NCBI GenBank assembly: GCA_964221845.1
Contig: CAXPZW010000017.1
Coordinates: 1 to 34,343, forward strand
From: CAXPZW01 sp964221845
GTDB taxonomy: Bacteria; Bacteroidota; Bacteroidia; Flavobacteriales_D; Sanyastnellaceae
Direction: 5' to 3'
Length of the DNA stretch: 34,343 nt
In this document: positions 22,167 to 30,547 of the stretch, one piece after another
Numbering within the stretch: position 1 is the stretch's first letter
Layout of the letters: each line of letters begins with the position of its first letter
The notes under the pieces: model-generated
The model's input: only the letters and a program-made list of their open reading frames with translations
Told to the model about the DNA's origin: nothing
Databases searched by the model: none
Translations under genes and position numbers: made by a program

Positions 22167-24899
22167 ATGCAGTACCTTCCCCGCATGATTCGATTTGGAT
22201 GGCTGGTGTTGCTCCTGATCATGAGCAACGTGGGACGAACCCAAGAGGAACTTTACACCTTCGCGCAAGAAGGATTCGTGAAGGAACTGGTCCCTGCTGA
22301 CATCGGATTTCCCACGGGAGTCGCCTTTGACGGCAACGGCACCGGCTACGTTTGGACCAAAGCCGGAACCGTCCACCGCATGGTCGACGACCTCATCGAC
22401 TCCACCCCCTGGTTGGACCTTACCCTCGAAGTGGGCGACAACGCCGACCACGGCTTGCTCGGCTTTGCGCTCGACCCCGATTTCCTGACCAACGGCCATT
22501 TCTACGTGTGCTACAAAGTGGACCGCAATTACTTGGTCGCTTTTGGAACCCCCGACTTCGTACCGGACGCGAACGAAGGCGGCGCCACCATTGGACGCGT
22601 GGCGCGGTACACCGCCGATGTTTCCAACGACCTGCTCACTGTAAATCCAGACACGCGCCTGGTTCTGTTGGGCGAAGATCCTACCAACGGCATTCCGCTC
22701 CTGCACCTTTCACACGGCATGGGTGCGCTGGTGTTTGGGGCCGATGGTAGCTTGATGCTGACCTGCGGCGATGGCTCCACCTTCACTGCGGACTACGGTG
22801 GCGGCGGCCCGCCCTACTACGGCGAGGACACCGAAAATGCGCTCAATGAGGGCATCATCCCTCCAGAACAAGAAGTCGGCGCCTTCCGCGCGCAGCAAGT
22901 GCAGAGCTACAACGGAAGTGTGCTCCGCTTCAACCCTGAAACCGGCGAAGGCTACCCCAGCAACCCGTTCTACGATCCCGCTCAGCCCAACGCAGCTATT
23001 TCCAAGGTGTACGCCTACGGCTTTCGAAACCCTTACCGCTTTACGCTGCGCCCTGGCACAGGTTCCACCGAAGCAGAGGACGGTATGCCAGGCCAACTGG
23101 TGCTGTGCGATGTGGGCGCAGGTCGACGTGAGGAGATCAATGTGATTTCAGCAGGTGGAGGCAACTACGGCTGGCCGCTGCGCGAGGGCATCGGACCGCG
23201 TCCGGAATTCACCGAGCAGCTCAGCGAGAATCCATACACGCCCAATCCTTTGGCTGGCGGCGAATGCCCCGACTTTCACCGCTTCCGCGATTTGATGATC
23301 GACCCTTCGGTTCCGCAGCAAGCGCATTGGAATGCGTGCGATCCTTTGGTGGAAATGACCACGCCTTGGGCCTCGGTGCATGTTCCTCCAGTGTTGGAGT
23401 ACCGCAACAAGTGGTCGGGTGCGAATGGGGATGGCGCCATCCCTGTATTCAATGCAGACGGTGAGCTGGAGGCCTTGAACATCGACACGCCCGAAAGTGG
23501 CATTGGGTACGACAACTTGGTGGGATTTGGTGCGATTGGCGGTGACTTTTACGAAGGCACGACCTTCCCGCAAGAGCTCCACGAACTCTACTTCTTGGCG
23601 GACTACGACGGTTGGATCAAAGCCGTAGAATTCTCGCCGACGGGCGACGTACTCATCGTCGAAGACTTTCTGGTGCAGACAGGAGTGCCGATTTACCACT
23701 TAGAATACAATCCGGCGGAGGATGCATTTTACATGCTTGAATTCCCAGGGTTGATCCACAAGATCTACGCTGGGGAAGACGTCAAGCCCGACGCCGTATT
23801 TGACGCTACTCCAAGCTTTGGTACCTCACCGCTTGCCGTTTCGCTGGATGCCACTGACTCCAGCAGCCCCATTGGATTGGACTTGAGCTATGCCTGGTTG
23901 ATTGACGGCACGGCTTACTCGGGTCCTACTCTCAACATTACCGTAGGTGCAGCAGGCATCCCGCCCACCGAAATCCCAGTGGAACTCACCGTGACCGACA
24001 CCGACGGAAACAGTGCGGTGGCCAGCGGTTCAGTTTCACTCAACAACACGCCGCCAACAGCTCAGATTGCCACCTTTGGCCCGGGGGAATTCTACCCCAC
24101 CGACGAGACCAGCTTTGTGCCGCTCAGCGCTTGGACTTCGGACAACGAACAGGGCACCTTGGACCACCACTGGCAGGTGCTCTTGCACCACAACACCCAC
24201 TACCATGTGGACCAGGAAAGCCCGCTTGCGGCCACCGCCACCAACGTGGCTCCCATTGGCTGCGACGGGGTGGACTACTGGTTCCGCCTGCGCTACACCG
24301 GTAGCGATGGTGCGGGATTGACCGCTACATCAGAGGTTGAACTCTTTCCCTACTGCGGCCCATTGACGGTTCCGCACTTTACCGAGCTCACCGTCAGCCC
24401 AAACAACCAAGGCAATCAACTCAATTGGACGATTGACCTTCCCGAGAACACCGAACGAATTGTCATTTACCGCGGCGCAGATCCCTTCGCGCTCTTCCCC
24501 ATCGACACCTTGAACACCGGAGCGGCAGCCTCCGGCACTTACTTGGATGGAAACGTCTTCACCCACACTGCGCACTACGCGTTGAAGCTCTTTACGCCGG
24601 ACCAGGCCTTTCGGTTCAGCAGCACCGAAGAAGTGGAAAACGACCTGTTGACGCCACGACTCACAGCTTGGCCCAACCCGGCTGCGCAGTGGATCCACTT
24701 TGCTTCTTCCCACTGTGACGAGAACTTCGAAGCGCAGCTCATCGATGCCTCTGGCCGCACGGCCATGGCGTGGGAAGGCACATGCGAAGGGTCGCTCCAA
24801 TGGACCGCCGATGTCTCTGGCTTGTCGCCCGGTCGCTATACCGCGAGGTTGGTTTCTCAGGCGACGGTGCTGACTGTAGGGGTGGTGATCTTGCCTTAG
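22167..24899 (+). CDS. Secreted glucose/sorbosone dehydrogenase-like protein with PKD and T9SS domains
   Basis: The start at 22167 (or 22185) gives a signal peptide (MQYLPRMIRFGWLVLLLIMS...) and a protein of 910 residues. A six-bladed GSDH propeller of the PQQ-dependent sugar dehydrogenase type occupies about 30-540. Markers include DIGFPTGVAFDGNGTGYVW, DHGLLGFALDPDF, HLSHGMGALVFGADGSL, YAYGFRNPYRF and GGGNYGWPLREG. A PKD-like domain (about 545-625), further beta domains and a C-terminal T9SS sorting domain (TAWPNPAAQW to LSPGRYTARLV) follow. It is expected to be exported through the Sec and T9SS routes and to be anchored or released at the cell surface, oxidising sugars if PQQ is bound; the cofactor site was not verified. 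An upstream open extension rich in proline is repeat-derived and excluded. Confidence 0.88.
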   Translation: MQYLPRMIRFGWLVLLLIMSNVGRTQEELYTFAQEGFVKELVPADIGFPTGVAFDGNGTGYVWTKAGTVHRMVDDLIDSTPWLDLTLEVGDNADHGLLGFALDPDFLTNGHFYVCYKVDRNYLVAFGTPDFVPDANEGGATIGRVARYTADVSNDLLTVNPDTRLVLLGEDPTNGIPLLHLSHGMGALVFGADGSLMLTCGDGSTFTADYGGGGPPYYGEDTENALNEGIIPPEQEVGAFRAQQVQSYNGSVLRFNPETGEGYPSNPFYDPAQPNAAISKVYAYGFRNPYRFTLRPGTGSTEAEDGMPGQLVLCDVGAGRREEINVISAGGGNYGWPLREGIGPRPEFTEQLSENPYTPNPLAGGECPDFHRFRDLMIDPSVPQQAHWNACDPLVEMTTPWASVHVPPVLEYRNKWSGANGDGAIPVFNADGELEALNIDTPESGIGYDNLVGFGAIGGDFYEGTTFPQELHELYFLADYDGWIKAVEFSPTGDVLIVEDFLVQTGVPIYHLEYNPAEDAFYMLEFPGLIHKIYAGEDVKPDAVFDATPSFGTSPLAVSLDATDSSSPIGLDLSYAWLIDGTAYSGPTLNITVGAAGIPPTEIPVELTVTDTDGNSAVASGSVSLNNTPPTAQIATFGPGEFYPTDETSFVPLSAWTSDNEQGTLDHHWQVLLHHNTHYHVDQESPLAATATNVAPIGCDGVDYWFRLRYTGSDGAGLTATSEVELFPYCGPLTVPHFTELTVSPNNQGNQLNWTIDLPENTERIVIYRGADPFALFPIDTLNTGAAASGTYLDGNVFTHTAHYALKLFTPDQAFRFSSTEEVENDLLTPRLTAWPNPAAQWIHFASSHCDENFEAQLIDASGRTAMAWEGTCEGSLQWTADVSGLSPGRYTARLVSQATVLTVGVVILP

Positions 24900-24935
24900 T
24901 CCTCAAGGGCGTTTGGTCACCTCGCTTTCGGACGC

Positions 24936-24963
24936 AGCGCACTCCGAGGGAACGCGCTTTTTT
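24936..24963 (+). terminator. Terminator of the GSDH-like gene
   Basis: AGCGC (24936-24940) pairs with GCGCT (24954-24958), followed by T residues to 24963. The stem is short (5 bp), but the position, 37 bp after the stop, is right. Confidence 0.6.
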
Positions 24964-25007
24964 GTTAGAAGTCCTACCTTGAACCTGACCTTAACCCCTT
25001 GCGAATC

Positions 25008-26291
25008 ATGAAGCACGCCGTCTGGTGCGTACCCTGCCAGGTCAATGCCCCCGGAGTGGAAGCCGTGTATGAAGCCTTCGGGCCTGATGGCAGTGAACAA
25101 GTGGTCATCCTCGGCTTGGAAGGCGACGACGATTCTACCGACGAGGAAGTGGCCACCTTCGCTGTGGAATACAATACCACCAACCCGCAGATCAACGACA
25201 CCGAGGACGTGATGGACCTCTACGGCATCGAGTACTACCCCACTTACCTAGTGGTGTGCCCCGACCGCTCCTACCAAGAATACGGCGCCCCCACGCCGGA
25301 TGAAATCGAGGTGGCCTTGACCGTGGGTATTGAACTCTGCGCGCCCTTGAACGAGGTGGACGTGGACGCGCGCATTTTCAGCTACAACAGCGGAACCACC
25401 GTGTGTTCGGAAGAAACCACGCCAAACATCACCTTGATGAACATGGGGCAATTGCCGCTCACCTCAGTGGACATCCTGGTGTACCTCGACGGCAATTTGG
25501 AAAGCAACACCCCATGGTCCGGCGACCTGGAACTCTTTGATTTTGACTTTGTGACGTTGCCCAGCGTTGATTTGGCCGGAATGTCTGCTCCTGAGATCAC
25601 GGTCGCGCTCGAAAACCCCAACGGCCAAACCGACGAGATCCCAGAAAACGACACGGTCACTGTGGGATTGGAATACGGAGGAGAGGTGTTCGAAACCGCC
25701 CAAGTGCACTTTGAACTCGCTTTTGACAACTTCCCGCAGGAAACCAGTTGGGAATTCCTCAACTCGGTGGGCGAAGTGGTGGCCGCCGGCGACGACTACA
25801 TGGGGTATCCCGATTTCTCGCCCCCCATCGACACCATGCTCGAGCTTGCACCGGGAGATTGCTACACCTTCAACATCTACGACGATTTTGGCGACGGCAT
25901 TTGCTGCGCATTTGCAGACCCAGGTGAAGGCTTCTGGCGGATTTCCACTGAAGACGGAACGCTCATTGCCGAAGGCGGCGTGTTTGAAGACCAAGAGTCG
26001 GCCATCTTTGGGATTGGCGGCACCACACACACCGCGGACCACGCACATCCTCAGAATAACCTGTACGAGTATCCCAACCCTACGCGAGGCACACTTTCAT
26101 TTGCCGCAACCGATGCAAGCCAGTGGCAATTGCTCGGGCTGGACGGTCGTGTACTGATGGCAGGCACAGCAACCGGTCCGATGCACACCCTGGACCTGGC
26201 TCAACTCAGTGCTTCGGGCACCTTTGTGCTGCGTGTGACCGATGCCTCAGGAAAGCAATCCCAGCAGCTGCTGGTTTATGCCGGGCAGTGA
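25008..26291 (+). CDS. Thioredoxin-like T9SS protein lacking a signal peptide (probably 5'-truncated)
   Basis: From the ATG at 25008 the product has 427 residues. It begins MKHAVWCVPCQVNAPGVE, so the thioredoxin active-site motif WCVPC lies at residues 6-10, with the rest of the fold following to about residue 105 (cis-Pro region YGIEYYPTYLVV). A CARDB-like domain (about 115-225), another beta domain with cysteines (TFNIYDDFGDGICC) and a C-terminal T9SS sorting domain (YEYPNPTRGTLSF to LSASGTFVLRVTD) complete it. A T9SS cargo needs a Sec signal peptide and a thioredoxin fold needs its first strand; both are missing. The frame upstream is closed by a stop (TAG at 24966), and no signal peptide is found in other frames of the 108-bp gap. 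A deletion joining an MK start to the active site would explain this. Confidence 0.75.
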   Translation: MKHAVWCVPCQVNAPGVEAVYEAFGPDGSEQVVILGLEGDDDSTDEEVATFAVEYNTTNPQINDTEDVMDLYGIEYYPTYLVVCPDRSYQEYGAPTPDEIEVALTVGIELCAPLNEVDVDARIFSYNSGTTVCSEETTPNITLMNMGQLPLTSVDILVYLDGNLESNTPWSGDLELFDFDFVTLPSVDLAGMSAPEITVALENPNGQTDEIPENDTVTVGLEYGGEVFETAQVHFELAFDNFPQETSWEFLNSVGEVVAAGDDYMGYPDFSPPIDTMLELAPGDCYTFNIYDDFGDGICCAFADPGEGFWRISTEDGTLIAEGGVFEDQESAIFGIGGTTHTADHAHPQNNLYEYPNPTRGTLSFAATDASQWQLLGLDGRVLMAGTATGPMHTLDLAQLSASGTFVLRVTDASGKQSQQLLVYAGQ

Positions 26292-26325
26292 AGCGCTCGT
26301 GCCGGTCATTAGCACTCCCTAAAAG

Positions 26326-26357
26326 CGCGTATACGCGTGTTTACCCGGGTATACCCG
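26326..26357. repeat. Two 12-bp palindromes, 20 bp centre to centre
   Basis: CGCGTATACGCG (26326-26337) and CGGGTATACCCG (26346-26357) are perfect palindromes around a shared GTATAC centre, and the surrounding 20-bp units match at 15 of 20 positions. They lie between the ends of two convergent genes, where no promoter is expected. The helical phasing resembles paired protein-binding sites. Confidence 0.75.
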
Positions 26358-26451
26358 TTTCTACGCGGCTGGTGTGGATGGGATGGGGGAACTTTTGGGC
26401 AGGCGGGAGGTTCGGGCGGCGGGAGGAAAACTGCACCCAACTGAAAAAAGT

Positions 26452-26910
26452 TTACGCCTCCCCTTTCTGACGCTTGCGTTTGGCTTTGTGGTGCGCCTTG
26501 GTGGCCACATACAACTCCTTGGTCACCACCGAAAAAGTGGTCTGCTCGTCTTTGCTGGTCCAAGGAATCTCCATGTGGTGCACATATTCCCCGTTGGCCT
26601 CAACTTCACGCCGAATCACGGCCAAGTCGTCCTCCGAAAAGTACATGCGGGCATAGACCGCTTGGTTGGCCGGACGTTTGAAGCGGATGCTCGCCGTTTT
26701 GTCCCAAACCCCAAAATCATCTCCTAGAAAGTTGAACAGGGCCACCATGGCCATGGGATCCATGGCTGAGAACATGCTTCCGCCAAACATGACCCCTCTG
26801 TAGTTGGCGTTGCGCCAGCTGAGTTTGATGCGCACGCGGATGTCGGTCAGGTCCTCGCTGACGTGGGTAATACGCCCTGTTGTGCGGCGGTACATGGGCG
26901 ACAAGTTCAA
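26452..26910 (-). CDS. DUF4442 hotdog-fold protein, second copy
   Basis: About 152 residues matching DUF4442: a strand pattern RITHVSEDLTDIRVRIKLSW, the central NYRGVMFGGSMFSAMDPMAMVAL helix region, and VWDKTASIRFKRPA, which is the typical core of this thioesterase-related family. The C-terminus is basic (AHHKAKRKRQKGEA). The start is uncertain: the TTG at 26910 gives MNLSPMYRRTTG, and the first ATG is at 26895. Family members usually have about 10-15 more residues at the N-terminus, and such a sequence (ECFKLCSKLDGW) occurs one frame away immediately upstream, so a frameshift is possible. It is divergent from the lipoprotein gene at 26986. Function is unknown; an acyl-thioester substrate is suggested only by the fold. 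Confidence 0.8.
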   Translation of the reverse strand: MNLSPMYRRTTGRITHVSEDLTDIRVRIKLSWRNANYRGVMFGGSMFSAMDPMAMVALFNFLGDDFGVWDKTASIRFKRPANQAVYARMYFSEDDLAVIRREVEANGEYVHHMEIPWTSKDEQTTFSVVTKELYVATKAHHKAKRKRQKGEA

Positions 26911-26985
26911 GCCAACCGTTTCTCCAGCCGTCGAGTTTGGAACACAATTTGAAGCACTCCAATCGTGAACGCGAACGAAAAAACC

Positions 26986-27324
26986 ATGCGCCCTATCCTA
27001 CTTGTGTTGTTTGGGATGTTGGCCGCCGGACTGCTGTTGGCTTGCTTGCCACGGCCCGAGGCCCACAACTACAGCGACGGACTCCACCCGCGCGTCATGG
27101 CCGAAGACGGCTACCAACGCGCCACCATACGCATCGAAGAAGGGGCCACTTGCCCTGTGCTCTTTGAAACCGAGCGCGGCCAATTGTGCGAACCGCTCTA
27201 TGTGCCCGACGCCCTCAAATCAGACGGCCAACCGGTGTGGGTGAAATACGAAACACAACGACGACCGTCCCGCTGCGAAGCGCAGCCGGTAGCGATTGTA
27301 GACATCAAAAAAAGGGAGCCTTGA
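26986..27324 (+). CDS. Small lipoprotein of unknown function
   Basis: The ATG at 26986 gives a 112-residue protein with a lipoprotein signal (MRPILLVLFGMLAAGLLLAC, lipobox LLAC, Cys20). A GTG seven codons upstream is possible but would only lengthen the n-region. The mature part is hydrophilic, with two further cysteines in CPVLFETERGQLCEPLYVPD and a third in RRPSRCEAQPV, and ends in a basic KKREP. No known domain was recognised. Its stop codon lies in the loop of a hairpin terminator. Confidence 0.78.
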   Translation: MRPILLVLFGMLAAGLLLACLPRPEAHNYSDGLHPRVMAEDGYQRATIRIEEGATCPVLFETERGQLCEPLYVPDALKSDGQPVWVKYETQRRPSRCEAQPVAIVDIKKREP

Positions 27325-27336
27325 CGGGCTCCCTTT
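27311..27336. terminator. Bidirectional terminator between convergent genes
   Basis: A perfect 10-bp stem AAAGGGAGCC/GGCTCCCTTT (27311-27320 with 27327-27336) has a 6-base loop containing the TGA of the upstream lipoprotein gene. The A run at 27307-27313 gives seven U residues for minus-strand transcripts of the large gene ending at 27363; the plus-strand U tail is weaker. Confidence 0.85.
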
Positions 27337-27362
27337 ATTAATGCGTTGGTGTTTGCGTTGGC

Positions 27363-30302
27363 CTAGCGCACCGCAATGCGGATCACCTTTCCGGCTTGGT
27401 CGTTGCCTAAGCGAATCAGGTACGCGCCAGCAGCAGCGTACGACATATCAAAGTCAAACAAATAACGATCGCCTGCCTTAGGCACACGGTTTTGCATCAG
27501 GATGCGACCCGTGGTGTCAAACAGTTGGAAGGTCAGGGTCTCTGAAGTGGCAGTGGTTTGGAACGACACCTGGAAGTGGTTGTTTTCCAAGGTGGCTACT
27601 ACCAAATCCGCAGCGCCGAGCAAGTTCTCGGTCACACCAAGTGAAAGCAAGTCCACAATGTAGTCCTCGGTTTCCCCGTACTCCACTTCGTCACACGCAC
27701 CTTCAACGGCACCTTGCCAGTTCGTCTTGGCGCGCATCAGGTGCTCACCGAGCGGCGCATCGGCAGGCACGGTGAATGGGATGGTGGCTTCGAATTCGCC
27801 GCCAGCTTCGCCTTCACCGACCACAAAGCCGTCGATGATTTTTTCGTCATCTTCAAACACGCTGTTGTCGTTGTAGTCGATCCACACAGTAACGAATTGA
27901 TCGCCGTAACCGGTGGTCATGCTCAGTGTGTAGGTGCCGCCTTGTGACAGGCCGGTAGAGAGGTTGGTGTAGTCGCCGTAGCCGCCTTCGTCGCAGCCAG
28001 AAGCGTTGTCGATGTCCTCCAGTTCAAAGGTCTGGAAGCCGTCGCCAAAGCTACAATCACCGCCCGGTTGGCAGAAGTTGTGGGTGATCACTGTAGAGGT
28101 GCCGTCGTTCTCGGGCAGCTGGTCGCCGTCGAGGTTGGTTTGAGCGGCCACATCAAAGTCTGCAAACTCCGTGAAGTCGCCTTGGGTAGCGAAGTTGAAG
28201 GTGGCCGTGGTTTGGGGACCAACGGTGCCGGTGAAGGTCTCCACCACTGGCGCACCACCGTCGATGGTGTATTGCACTTCAAACCCGTTTTGTGCGTTGC
28301 CACCGAAGTTTTCGATGGTCACCGAAAGTGTTTCTAACGCCATGCCTTCGGCAGAAATGGGGGCGTCGATCGACACCACGCCAACATCGTCGGCCAACAG
28401 GTGGGTGACTTCTTCGGTGTGGTCGTCATTGTTTTCGTCTTGGTCACCGTCGAGCTCAGTACCTGCCAGGATGCTGTAGGTCTGGTCCATGGTCCCAAAG
28501 TCGGCGGTGGTGGGGAAGGTGTACTCAGCGTTCTCTTGCGAGGCGATCGGGCCAGGTACGGTACCCGTGACCATGTCGCCGCCGTCTACTTGGAAGAATA
28601 CCGGAATGTTTGAGGCGTCCAGCAAACCGTAGTTGCGCACGGTAATGGTCACCAACTCTGCGTCAGAGAGCACACCATCAACAGGCGCTACAATGTCTAC
28701 CACACCCACATCTACGTCGTGCACAGGTGCCAATTGGAAGGTACCTACCGTGTTGGTGCGGTTGCCGTTGGTGCCGAAGTGCTCGCCCACATACCAGAAC
28801 GTTTTCTCGTCGTCTGGGTCCAGGGTCATCTGGGCGTAATCGCCGTAACGGAGGCTAGGGTTGGTGCCACCGCCGTCGGCAAATACCGCTTCTTCCAAGG
28901 TCATTTCACCGAGCGGATCACTTGCGTAACGACCGGTGTAGCGCAGGGACGGCGCTTGTTCAGAAGAACACACGGTGTACCCCATGCCAATGTTACCGCT
29001 ACTGTCCATGCACATCGAGGCACAGAATGCGCTGTGGCCGTCGGGCTGTGCGTAGGTGCCTTCTTGGTAGATGGTCCACTCGTCGCCGTCGGCGTCTTGT
29101 CGGAGTTCCATCCAGCGCACGCCAGAGAGGTCATCGCTGCCATCGAGGTCTACGGCAAAGTTGATCAGTACCGAGTTGTGCGAGGCAAAACGGCGGTAAG
29201 AAGCCATGTACATGATGGTCGCTTGGATGGCGTCGATGTCCGGACCTGAAGGTTGTGGAATGTTCGAGAAGCCGCCACCGTCAAAGACGCTGTCGAAGTC
29301 CTCGGTTTCCACCTCTTGGCTCAGCTCAATGGTTGAGTTGGCCGGAGTGTCCCAATCGGTTTGGATGGTCCAGATCTTGAGGTGGTCGTCTGAAACGCCG
29401 CCCCATGCATCGTCTTGCAGGTAAGTGATGTGCATGTCTCCCGCCGGAGGCAAGTCCGCACCACTCACGCTGAAGCCCAGTGGCGAGAAGAAGCCGCTGG
29501 TGGCAATGCCGGGAAGCGGGTAACCAATCATGCTGGGTGCAGATCCACCGGTGAGCATGGTGTTGCGGTCCATGGCGTACACCACATCCGAGGTGCCTGC
29601 CGAACCAGAGTTCTTGTTGGCCGTCACGTAGTAGCCGTCTGACCAAATGGCATACTTGGGGTAATCGGGGAATGAATTGGTGCTGTACTCGTAAGTGTAC
29701 CAACCGTCGTTCACGGGGTCTGGACCTTGCGAAATGGCCACCAAGAAGCCGTTGAAGAAGAATTGCGAGATGAACCAGCGGTCAGCCTCCCAGTCGTACA
29801 TGACGATGGGGTCACCCGCGGTGTTGCCTGGCCAGATGGTACCCAAAGACATGGATCCTGTCAGGGCCTCGCCGTCTTTGTTAAAAATGCGGAAGCTAGA
29901 ATTGAATGCCGCCACGTAGTGATCAGGGCCTACAGCACCGGTGGGATCGGTAGGTGTCGCGTTGGGCGTAGCCACATCGAAGATCAACAACGGATCGCGT
30001 GTAGCGTGCACCGGAGCGGTGTGGTCGTAACGCATGCCAGCCACCCACAACGGGTCGGGACCGGTGGAACCTTTGCCCGGCACCACGCAGTTGGCGTCCG
30101 AACGTTTGGGGTTCACTTCTTTCATGGGACCGGGCTGGTAATACTTGGCAGTGCCGTTGACCATTTGCTCAGCCAAAGAAGGGACCTCGCCCAAATACTT
30201 GCCTTCGATGATCGAAGACGGACCCATTTTGGTGGACGATTGCGCCACCGAGGTTGCAGCCATCACAACGAGGGCTGCGGTCAAAAGGAAAAATTGCTTC
30301 AT
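27363..30302 (-). CDS. Large secreted protein with CARDB-like and GEVED domains and a T9SS-type C-terminus
   Basis: From the ATG at 30302 the 979-residue product has a signal peptide (MKQFFLLTAALVVMAATSVAQ). The N-terminal half (about 80-520) is a beta-propeller-like region with repeated sequences such as AFNSSFRIFNKDGE, YDWEADRWFISQF and YPKYAIWSDGYYVTANKN. Then come two CARDB-like beta-sandwich repeats (about 535-735, DVGVVDIVAPVDGVLSDAE and DVGVVSIDAPISAEGMALE), a GEVED domain (about 790-885, VWIDYNDNSVFEDDEK to EYGETEDYIVD) and a C-terminal sorting-like domain (FQLFDTTGRIL to AAAGAYLIRLG). The usual PNP motif of the T9SS domain is absent. It is probably a surface or extracellular protein; no enzymatic activity can be assigned. 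Confidence 0.88.
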   Translation of the reverse strand: MKQFFLLTAALVVMAATSVAQSSTKMGPSSIIEGKYLGEVPSLAEQMVNGTAKYYQPGPMKEVNPKRSDANCVVPGKGSTGPDPLWVAGMRYDHTAPVHATRDPLLIFDVATPNATPTDPTGAVGPDHYVAAFNSSFRIFNKDGEALTGSMSLGTIWPGNTAGDPIVMYDWEADRWFISQFFFNGFLVAISQGPDPVNDGWYTYEYSTNSFPDYPKYAIWSDGYYVTANKNSGSAGTSDVVYAMDRNTMLTGGSAPSMIGYPLPGIATSGFFSPLGFSVSGADLPPAGDMHITYLQDDAWGGVSDDHLKIWTIQTDWDTPANSTIELSQEVETEDFDSVFDGGGFSNIPQPSGPDIDAIQATIMYMASYRRFASHNSVLINFAVDLDGSDDLSGVRWMELRQDADGDEWTIYQEGTYAQPDGHSAFCASMCMDSSGNIGMGYTVCSSEQAPSLRYTGRYASDPLGEMTLEEAVFADGGGTNPSLRYGDYAQMTLDPDDEKTFWYVGEHFGTNGNRTNTVGTFQLAPVHDVDVGVVDIVAPVDGVLSDAELVTITVRNYGLLDASNIPVFFQVDGGDMVTGTVPGPIASQENAEYTFPTTADFGTMDQTYSILAGTELDGDQDENNDDHTEEVTHLLADDVGVVSIDAPISAEGMALETLSVTIENFGGNAQNGFEVQYTIDGGAPVVETFTGTVGPQTTATFNFATQGDFTEFADFDVAAQTNLDGDQLPENDGTSTVITHNFCQPGGDCSFGDGFQTFELEDIDNASGCDEGGYGDYTNLSTGLSQGGTYTLSMTTGYGDQFVTVWIDYNDNSVFEDDEKIIDGFVVGEGEAGGEFEATIPFTVPADAPLGEHLMRAKTNWQGAVEGACDEVEYGETEDYIVDLLSLGVTENLLGAADLVVATLENNHFQVSFQTTATSETLTFQLFDTTGRILMQNRVPKAGDRYLFDFDMSYAAAGAYLIRLGNDQAGKVIRIAVR

Positions 30303-30547
30303 CGCGGTTGGTTTCTGGATTGTGAACAGCACGCCACAGGGCACAGGGCATTGCAGGACACCCTTGTTCTGAACAACAGTTCAAAGTTGCGGAAAAACCC
30401 TTCACGCTTCCATCACAGAACACGCGGTTTTCCACAGCGACGCGGTCGCTGCCTTTCCAAGAACACTCGCGCCCGAATTGTTCGCTGCGGCGGATGGATT
30501 CGCAAGTGTAGCACGCACACTATATTGCAGGAAACCAACCTTTAGCC

